In this document: positions 1-5,044 of the stretch, piece after piece | How positions within the stretch are numbered: position 1 is the stretch's first letter | How the letters are laid out: each line of letters starts with the position of its first letter | From: Gemmatimonadota bacterium | GTDB lineage: Bacteria; Gemmatimonadota; Gemmatimonadetes; Longimicrobiales; Gaopeijiaceae | DNA length: 5,044 nt | Reading direction: 5' to 3' | Assembly: GCA_018678395.1 (NCBI GenBank) | Contig: JAHHMJ010000440.1 | Coordinates: 1 to 5,044 of the forward strand | Notes under the pieces: model-generated | The model's database searches: none | What the model saw: the letters and a program-made list of their open reading frames with translations, nothing else | Told to the model about the DNA's origin: nothing | Translations under genes and position numbers: made by a program

Positions 1-1426
1 CGAAGAGGTCGAGCCAGCCGTCGTTGTCGACGTCGAAGAACCAGGTCGGGAAGCTCTCGAGTGGCTCACGCACGCCGGCGCGATCGGACGCCTCGACGAA
101 GGTGGGCACGCCACCCTCCGCGTCGACGCCCTGGTTCATGAACAGGAGGTTGGGCTGGCCGAGCCGCGACACGTAGAGGTCGGGCCGCCCGTCGTTGTCG
201 ACGTCACCCGCGTCCACGCCCTTCACGAATCCGACCGCCGCGACCCCGGCGGCCCGGGCCACCTCGCGGAAGGTGCCGTCGCCGTTGTTCAGATAGAGTT
301 CGTTCGGCCGATCCGGCTCGCCGCGGGTCTCGTTGCCGATGTACAGATCCAGCCGGCCGTCGAGGTCCAGATCCGCCCACACCGCGGTCTGCGTGGGATG
401 CCGAGCCGCCAGGCCGGCCGCCCCCGTCACGTCGGTGAAGGTGCCGTCCCCGTCGTTGCGTAGCAGCGAGTTCGGCCACAGCCCCTCTTCACCCATCCAT
501 GCGCCGCGCAGTACGAACACGTCGACGTCGCCGTCGTTGTCGAAGTCCGCCTGCTGCATGTTGAGCCCGCCGGTGATTCCGGTGAGACCCGCTTCGTCGG
601 TGACCTCCGTGAAGGTACCGTCGCCCTCGTTGCGGAAGAGGCGGATCTGGTCCTGGAGGTGCCACGACGAGGTCATGAGGTCGAGGCGCCCGTCGCCGTC
701 GAAGTCGTCGGTCAGCGCGCCGCCCGACAGCTCGCGGACGTCGACGCCGAGGTGGGCCCCGATGTCCCAGAACCGTCCGATGTCGGCCTCCGAACGGAAG
801 ACCTCCGGCGGGATCCGGAAGACTTCGGGGACCCCGGCCGGGTATTCGCCGAGCGTCATGTGCGCCAGGTTCAGAAGCCAGCGCGCGTTCAGGTCGTCCG
901 GCGCGCGCTCGAGCATGCGGCCGAGATAGACGATCGCGTTGCGCGATCCCTCCTCGAGCTCGTGCCACCCCTCGGTGTCGATGGGCACGACGCAGGCGGC
1001 GGAGGTCGGGTTGGCGACGCAGTTCTCCTGCTCACCGAGCCGAAGCCATGCGATGGCGAAGCGGGAGTCGAGCTGGGCCCTCAGCCCATCGACCTCTTCC
1101 CACGAACTCCCGACGCTGTCGAGCGTGGCCTCCATCGAGCCGAAGAGCTCGAGAGCCGCCCGCGTGTCGCCGGCCCAGAGCAGCTCGTCGGCCAGGCGGC
1201 CGGTGAGCGCCCACTGTTCGCGCCGGTCCGGCGGCGTCGGCAGGCCGCGAATGAGGGCCACGCGCCGGTCATTGAGGTAGGGGTTGTTGTACGGTGATGT
1301 CTCGGCGTAGACCATGCGAAGCTCTTCGACCACGGCCTCGTTGCCGCCGGGAGCCACATCGCCGCCGCAGGCCACCGAGCCGACGGCGACGACCCCGGCG
1401 AGCACCGTCCACAGCCGCGCGCTCAC
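1..1426 (-). CDS. TPR/FG-GAP repeat lipoprotein (CRTAC1-like), 3' partial
   Basis: The GTG at 1426-1424 opens a frame that stays open to the left edge (475 residues visible, no stop). The start is supported by GGGAGG six bases upstream and by the N-terminus it creates: a short Arg-containing n-region, a hydrophobic stretch and a cysteine at residue 20 (GSVACGGD), as in a lipoprotein signal, although Ser at -3 is not the classic Leu. Residues 70-195 look helical and TPR-like (LADELLWAGDTRAALELF; ARWLLNLAHMTLGEYPAGVP), with Cys136 and Cys145 between the two helical patches. From about residue 235 there are five FG-GAP/VCBS units with acidic loops at 241, 294, 352, 408 and 465, interspersed with LFRNEGDGTF, LLRNDGDGTF and LYLNNGDGTF strands. 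Two or more further blades, and possibly an ASPIC domain, are expected beyond the edge; that is inference. It is probably anchored in a membrane facing the periplasm or cell surface. It is coupled to the upstream giant paralogue. The ligand is unknown. Confidence 0.95.
   Translation of the reverse strand, partial: MSARLWTVLAGVVAVGSVACGGDVAPGGNEAVVEELRMVYAETSPYNNPYLNDRRVALIRGLPTPPDRREQWALTGRLADELLWAGDTRAALELFGSMEATLDSVGSSWEEVDGLRAQLDSRFAIAWLRLGEQENCVANPTSAACVVPIDTEGWHELEEGSRNAIVYLGRMLERAPDDLNARWLLNLAHMTLGEYPAGVPEVFRIPPEVFRSEADIGRFWDIGAHLGVDVRELSGGALTDDFDGDGRLDLMTSSWHLQDQIRLFRNEGDGTFTEVTDEAGLTGITGGLNMQQADFDNDGDVDVFVLRGAWMGEEGLWPNSLLRNDGDGTFTDVTGAAGLAARHPTQTAVWADLDLDGRLDLYIGNETRGEPDRPNELYLNNGDGTFREVARAAGVAAVGFVKGVDAGDVDNDGRPDLYVSRLGQPNLLFMNQGVDAEGGVPTFVEASDRAGVREPLESFPTWFFDVDNDGWLDLF
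1367..1426 (-). other. Predicted lipoprotein signal peptide and acylated cysteine
   Basis: The first 20 codons encode a short n-region with one Arg, a hydrophobic core rich in Leu, Val, Ala and Gly, and then S-V-A-C. Cys20 (codon 1369-1367) would be the lipidated residue, followed by G-G-D. The -3 residue is Ser rather than Leu, so the lipobox is imperfect, but the position, core length and small residues after the Cys all fit signal peptidase II processing. Confidence 0.75.
1423..1426 (-). other. Four-base start/stop overlap (GTGA) joining the two genes
   Basis: On the minus strand the GTG start of the lipoprotein gene (1426-1424) and the TGA stop of the large FG-GAP gene (1425-1423) share bases. 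Overlaps of this type are typical of co-transcribed, translationally coupled genes. With the ribosome binding site buried in the upstream coding sequence, the two products are probably made together in related amounts. Confidence 0.9.
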
Positions 1427-4400
1427 GAGGCGCCTCCCGAGTCCACCGACTCGCCGCCCTCGAACACGACCTCGACTTCCGCGGCCCCCTCGGGCACCGG
1501 ATAGCGCCGCTCCCGTCCGTCGGGCCAACGCACCCACAGCGTCGCGGACTCGCCCGGGGCCGCCAGCACCGGCACGACCGAGTCCATCGACCAGTACCCC
1601 GAGCCGGCGTGGATCTCGCGAACCGGACCCGGGCCGGAAGACGTCTCGAGCCTCAGTTGCGCACCGACACCCTGCGGGTTCGTCGCCGGTCCCCGCAGCA
1701 GAACCCGAAGGCCGGGCGTGCCCGCCACGTTCTTCAGCAGGCGGGTCGCCGCGCCGTTCTGGCTCACGGCCCAATCGAGACGGCCGTCGCGATCCACGTC
1801 GCCCAGCGCGCCGCCCCGCTGCTCGCCCCAGACGCGGATCCCGGACACCGAGGCGTCGACCGCCGAGAGGGCACCCGTCCCGTCGCCCCGCAGGAGCAGG
1901 CCGCGGCCCGCGTCGCTGCGCGGGGTTTCGAGCTGATAGGCGAAGAAGTTCTGACTCAACACGACGTCCTCGTTGCCGTCTCCGTCGACATCGGCGACCG
2001 ACACGTGAAAAGCGGGGGCCCGCTGGGCTTCGTCGGGGAGCGGCTGCACGTCGAACCGCCCCTCCCGATTGAACAGCACGACGTGATCGAAGGCGGCCGC
2101 CTCGACCACCGCCGTCTCGCTCAGTCGCCCGCCGAAGATCTCCTCGACCGACGACGAAGCGAAGGCCTCGTAGGTCTTCACGCGGTCCTGGATGAAGGGG
2201 AATTCGTTCCAGAGCATGGAGAAGCTCCGACGGGGGACCTCACCGGCCGCCGTCCCCCCGTCGTAGGTCTCGATGACCTGGACGTCTCCGTCCCCATCGA
2301 GATCCCCGTACCGAATGCGGGTGGGATGCTCGGCGTCGGACGTCGATGCGTAGAGGTGGTTCCGGCCCCAGTTCGTGACCACGAGATCCATGCGGCCATC
2401 CGCGTCGAGATCGCCCGCCGTCACGCCGTTCCACCATCCGGCGACCGTGGGAACGCCCCAGCGCTCACTCACGTCGACCCACGTCTGCCCCTCGCGGGCG
2501 AGCACGACCACCGTCCCCCACTCGCGGGCCAGCGCGAGTTCAGGACGCGCGTCGCCGTCCAGATCGGTGAAGACGGCGCCCGTTACCAGACCGATGCGGT
2601 CGAGCACACGAGCGGCGCTCTCGTCGGCCTCGAAGCGCCCCTCTCCCCGGTTGAGGAAGAGCCGCGACGATGCCGGCGCCGGCCAGCGGTCGCGCTCCGA
2701 CCGTCCCCCGACGAAGAGATCGAGCAGACCGTCTCCGTCGACGTCGGCCATGGCGAGGGCCCCGACGCTGGAGTCCCACGCGGGGATCCCGCCCACCCGG
2801 CGCGGGGTCGCGCCATCGAAGGCGTAGATCGTGACGGCGTCGCCCTCGCCGGCGGGCGTCGGTGCGCGTTCGTGGCTGGACCGCGCCACCGCCAGCCGCG
2901 CGATCCCGTTCTCCCACCATCCGACGATCCCGGCCCCGTCGCGGCCGTCCGACGTCGACAGCGCCCCGGACGCCACGGGTGCGAGGCGGTCGCCACTCCA
3001 ACCCAGTCGGACCGTGCCGGACTCCGCACCGCCGCCGACGAAGAGTTCGTCCACCCCATCGCCGTCGCCGTCGAACCACGCCATCCCGGGACCGAGCCGA
3101 CTCAGCCGGTAGGGATGCAGCGGCTGGTAGGAGAAGTCCGGATAGGCGTTCTCGGCGTGCACGTGGTCGACCGGAGCCTCGCCGAACAGGCCGATCGTCA
3201 TGTCGTCGTCGTCCATCGCCATGGAAGCGCGCGCGGCGTCCTGATCCACGGCCGGGGCAACGGCCGGGGCCGCGGCCGCGCCGCTCTCGTAGATCTCGTA
3301 GACCCGGTTGGCCCGCACACCCTCCACGACGGTGCGGGCGCCCCCCGGCCACGAGACCTCGAGCATCAGGGGACCGTCGACCTCGGCTCCGCTCACAGCG
3401 CCGCCGCCCGCGGCTCCCGGCGCGAAGACCACGGCGGGCTCCGATCCCGACAGGTAGGTCCCCCCCGCGATGGTCTCCTTCGACTGGTCGACCGCGCCCC
3501 CCACGAGCCGCACCGTCGCGCCGATCCCGCGGGTATTCGGCGCCCGACCCCGGAGCCGCACACGGATGCGCGGGGCCGAGGTGACGTTCCGGTAGACCGC
3601 GACCGGGTAGCCCAGACGATTCACCACGAGGTCGGGGCCCCCGTCGCCGTCGAAGTCGGCGCTCGCCATCCCATGCGACACGTCGGGCTCCCTGAAGCCC
3701 CAGTCCTCGGTGACCTCTTCGAAGCTCCCGTCCCCGCGATTGCGGAAGAGCGCGTTCGCTACCTCGAGGGGCGGGAAGAGCAGCATGACCCGCTCCATGT
3801 CGAGCCGGCCCATCGCCGTCCGATTCCGAATCAACTGGTTCGCGTCGGAGTCCTGCACGTCGTAGTGATGGCCCGTCGAGACCAGGATGTCCTCGTAGCC
3901 GTCGAGATCGACATCGAGGAACAGCGTCGACCAGCTCCAGTCCGAGCGGCGCACGCCCGCCTGTTCGGAGACCTCGGCGTACGTGCCGTCACCACGGTTC
4001 AGGAAGAGGCTGTTGCCCATGTACTGGGGCTGGTTGTCGATCGCGCCCAGTGGCTGCGGCGACGGAGCCATCGTCCCCATCTGACGGAGCCGCTTCTCGT
4101 GGTCGCGGCTGAGCATCTCGACCACGAAGAAGTCCGTGTCGCCGTCCCGGTCGACGTCCGAGAAGTCGACCGCCATCGACGACAGACTCCCCTTGCGAGT
4201 GCTCAGCGCCCGCATCGCCCGGAAGGTGCCGTCACCCGCATTCAACCAGATGCGATCGGGACTCTCGAAGTCGTTGGCGACGTACAGATCGGGACGGCCG
4301 TCCCCGTCGATGTCCTGGAAGCGCGCGTGGAGTCCCCAGTCCCGGAGTGGCTCGGTGATCGGGGCCCCGGTCTCGTCCCGCAGCACCCCCCCGTCGAGGG

Positions 4401-5044
4401 GAATCGATGTGAAGCGCCCCTCGCCCTCGTTGCGGAAGAGCAGATCCGGCTCGCCCTCCTCGAACCACACGAGCACCGAGTCGCGGGTCTCGAGCCGATA
4501 GTGCTCGCGGTACTGGTCGCGCACCCGGTACTCCCCGTCCACGCGCTCGACGATGAAGCGGAACTCCTGCTCGTAGGGCCACAGATCGCGGACCGAGCGC
4601 TCCTTGTAGTTCGCCGCATAGAGGTCGAGGTCGCCGTCGGCGTCGATGTCGGCGAGCGCGAGTGACGTGGTGCCCCACGTGCGGCCGGTGTCGAGCGCGC
4701 CCTCGGCTTCGGTGAAGACTCCCGCCCCGTCGTTGAGGAAGAGGCGCGTGGGCGCACCGTTCGCGGCCACCAGCAGATCGAGATCGGCGTCTCCGTCCAC
4801 GTCGGCGAAGGTCGCGCCGGTCGAGAACTGGTCCGGCAGAGCGACGCCGGCCCCGTCGGTCATGTCCTGGAACCGCCAGCCGCCGAGGTTCTCGTAGAGG
4901 CGATTGGGTCCGTCCAGGCGCGCCAGGTAGATGTCGGGGCGCCCGTCGCCCGTGACGTCACCCACCGCCACGCCTGAGCCGTTCAGGAGATTGCGGTTCT
5001 CGACGATCTGGTCTTCGGAGAGACGGTTCGCGAAGTCGAGGCCC
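1423..5044 (-). CDS. Large two-module FG-GAP/VCBS repeat protein with two ASPIC/UnbV domains (CRTAC1-like), 5' partial
   Basis: The frame is open from the right edge to a TGA at 1425-1423, giving 1206 visible residues; the true start lies outside the window. Numbering from the first complete codon (5043), module 1 opens with GLDFANRL, an N-terminal motif I associate with this family. It has seven D-x-D-x-D-G-x-x-D type loops, at about residues 29, 81, 132, 244, 296, 377 and 463, and then an ASPIC/UnbV domain (493-584; RAPNTRGIGA, GGTYLSGSEP, VSWPGG). An Ala/Pro/Asp-rich linker (586-624) leads to module 2, which begins HVHAENAYPDF and RLSRLGPGMAWFD. Its loops lie at about 658, 767, 827, 878, 914, 1018 and 1082, followed by a second ASPIC domain (1112-1194; NPQGVGAQ, GSGYWSMDS, VRWPDG). 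FG-GAP repeats form extracellular beta-propellers whose Asp-rich loops bind calcium. Export is inferred from the family, since the signal region is not visible. The ligand is unknown; surface binding or adhesion is only a guess. The next gene overlaps its stop by 4 bases. Very sure of the gene and family, unsure of the role. Confidence 0.96.
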   Translation of the reverse strand, partial: GLDFANRLSEDQIVENRNLLNGSGVAVGDVTGDGRPDIYLARLDGPNRLYENLGGWRFQDMTDGAGVALPDQFSTGATFADVDGDADLDLLVAANGAPTRLFLNDGAGVFTEAEGALDTGRTWGTTSLALADIDADGDLDLYAANYKERSVRDLWPYEQEFRFIVERVDGEYRVRDQYREHYRLETRDSVLVWFEEGEPDLLFRNEGEGRFTSIPLDGGVLRDETGAPITEPLRDWGLHARFQDIDGDGRPDLYVANDFESPDRIWLNAGDGTFRAMRALSTRKGSLSSMAVDFSDVDRDGDTDFFVVEMLSRDHEKRLRQMGTMAPSPQPLGAIDNQPQYMGNSLFLNRGDGTYAEVSEQAGVRRSDWSWSTLFLDVDLDGYEDILVSTGHHYDVQDSDANQLIRNRTAMGRLDMERVMLLFPPLEVANALFRNRGDGSFEEVTEDWGFREPDVSHGMASADFDGDGGPDLVVNRLGYPVAVYRNVTSAPRIRVRLRGRAPNTRGIGATVRLVGGAVDQSKETIAGGTYLSGSEPAVVFAPGAAGGGAVSGAEVDGPLMLEVSWPGGARTVVEGVRANRVYEIYESGAAAAPAVAPAVDQDAARASMAMDDDDMTIGLFGEAPVDHVHAENAYPDFSYQPLHPYRLSRLGPGMAWFDGDGDGVDELFVGGGAESGTVRLGWSGDRLAPVASGALSTSDGRDGAGIVGWWENGIARLAVARSSHERAPTPAGEGDAVTIYAFDGATPRRVGGIPAWDSSVGALAMADVDGDGLLDLFVGGRSERDRWPAPASSRLFLNRGEGRFEADESAARVLDRIGLVTGAVFTDLDGDARPELALAREWGTVVVLAREGQTWVDVSERWGVPTVAGWWNGVTAGDLDADGRMDLVVTNWGRNHLYASTSDAEHPTRIRYGDLDGDGDVQVIETYDGGTAAGEVPRRSFSMLWNEFPFIQDRVKTYEAFASSSVEEIFGGRLSETAVVEAAAFDHVVLFNREGRFDVQPLPDEAQRAPAFHVSVADVDGDGNEDVVLSQNFFAYQLETPRSDAGRGLLLRGDGTGALSAVDASVSGIRVWGEQRGGALGDVDRDGRLDWAVSQNGAATRLLKNVAGTPGLRVLLRGPATNPQGVGAQLRLETSSGPGPVREIHAGSGYWSMDSVVPVLAAPGESATLWVRWPDGRERRYPVPEGAAEVEVVFEGGESVDSGGAS
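1433..1438 (-). promoter_or_regulatory. Shine-Dalgarno site of the lipoprotein gene
   Basis: The minus strand reads GGGAGG here, followed by the six-base spacer CGCCTC and then GTG at 1426-1424. This is a near-ideal anti-16S match at good spacing. It lies inside the last codons of the upstream gene and fixes the GTG as the start in preference to GTG codons further into the signal sequence. Confidence 0.82.
1462..1710 (-). other. Second (C-terminal) ASPIC/UnbV domain of the large FG-GAP protein
   Basis: This stretch encodes about 83 residues beginning LRVLLRGPATNPQGVGAQL. It continues with REIHAGSGYWSMDS and LWVRWPDGRERRYPVP, matching the N-x-x-G-V-G-A, G-S-G-Y and R-W-P-D-G landmarks of ASPIC/UnbV. 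The protein ends only 12 residues later with an acidic, Gly/Ser-rich tail. No C-terminal sorting motif (for example a type IX signal or PEP-CTERM) is recognisable. Confidence 0.88.
3172..3288 (-). other. Ala/Pro-rich, Asp-rich interdomain linker in the large FG-GAP protein
   Basis: About 39 residues follow the first ASPIC domain. They start with an Ala/Pro stretch (ESGAAAAPAVAPAVDQDAA), continue through a run of four Asp, and end just before the HVHAENAYPDF opening of the second module. Composition suggests a flexible, probably disordered tether between the two halves. No catalytic motif is seen. Confidence 0.7.
3292..3567 (-). other. First (internal) ASPIC/UnbV domain of the large FG-GAP protein
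   Basis: This stretch encodes about 92 residues beginning IRVRLRGRAPNTRGIGATV and ending at RVYEI. It contains the ASPIC hallmarks: an R-G-x-x-x-N-x-x-G-I-G-A turn, a G-G-x-Y-L-S-G-S-x-P segment, and a final strand with W-P-G-G. Its internal position, with a whole second propeller module after it, marks the boundary between the protein's two halves. Confidence 0.88.

Noticed and set aside
333..1297. Overlapping plus-strand open frames of about 110-210 codons, and out-of-frame minus-strand ones, opposite or within the lipoprotein gene
   Set aside because: Their products are low-complexity Arg/Ser/Pro/Ala-rich chains typical of GC-rich shadow frames. The minus-strand frame starting at GTG 1426 encodes a signal peptide, TPR-like helices and FG-GAP repeats over the same bases.
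1423..1440. Possible intergenic promoter or terminator between the two genes
   Set aside because: The genes overlap by four bases, leaving no intergenic space, and no hairpin followed by a T-run is present at the junction.
2540..3352. Minus-strand open frame of 270 codons in another frame inside the large gene
   Set aside because: It is an Arg/Gly-rich shadow frame with no recognisable domain, overlapping well-conserved FG-GAP/ASPIC coding sequence.
1294..4665. Plus-strand open frame of about 1120 codons antisense to the large FG-GAP gene
   Set aside because: It lies in exact codon register opposite the real gene, so it stays open simply because that gene uses no TTA, CTA or TCA codon across this span. 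The conceptual product is Arg/Pro/His-rich without domains, while the minus-strand product has clear FG-GAP and ASPIC motifs.
1..5044. Recurring plus-strand motifs such as GTCGCCGTCGAAG and GTTGCGGAAGAG, resembling a dispersed DNA repeat array
   Set aside because: They are the reverse complement of codons for the repeated protein motifs D-x-D-G-D-G and LFRN-(E/D)-G. Spacing is irregular and set by the propeller blades, with no constant repeat/spacer structure as in CRISPR.

Overview
The window is entirely coding, all on the minus strand, and holds two adjacent genes that each run off one edge. No RNA gene, CRISPR array, mobile element or intergenic region is visible. The DNA is strongly GC-rich (about two thirds GC by eye), with G/C-ending codons. 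Together with a lipoprotein signal and secreted FG-GAP/ASPIC proteins, this suggests a GC-rich environmental diderm bacterium. Gemmatimonadota, Acidobacteriota or a relative would fit, but the phylum assignment is a guess.

Reading in the direction of transcription (right to left), the first gene (5044 to 1423) lacks its N-terminus because it enters from the right edge. It encodes a very large FG-GAP/VCBS repeat protein of at least 1206 residues. It has two successive modules, each with seven recognisable Ca-binding-type D-x-D-x-D-G loops followed by an ASPIC/UnbV domain. An Ala/Pro- and Asp-rich linker joins the modules. The second gene (1426 to 1) starts at a GTG that overlaps the first gene's stop by four bases (GTGA), behind a strong GGGAGG ribosome binding site. 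It encodes a predicted lipoprotein with a TPR-like helical N-terminal region and then at least five FG-GAP loops; its C-terminus lies beyond the left edge.

The two proteins are very likely co-transcribed and translationally coupled. Both should be exported: the second carries its own lipoprotein signal, while the signal of the first would lie outside the window. Both belong to the broad CRTAC1/ASPIC-like secreted beta-propeller group, whose ligands and roles are largely uncharacterised. The pair may form a cell-surface binding or adhesion unit, but nothing here shows the ligand. I found no clearly new system. The most interesting points are the duplicated 7+7 loop architecture, the coupled pairing with a TPR-propeller lipoprotein, and two degenerate regions in the second module of the large protein.
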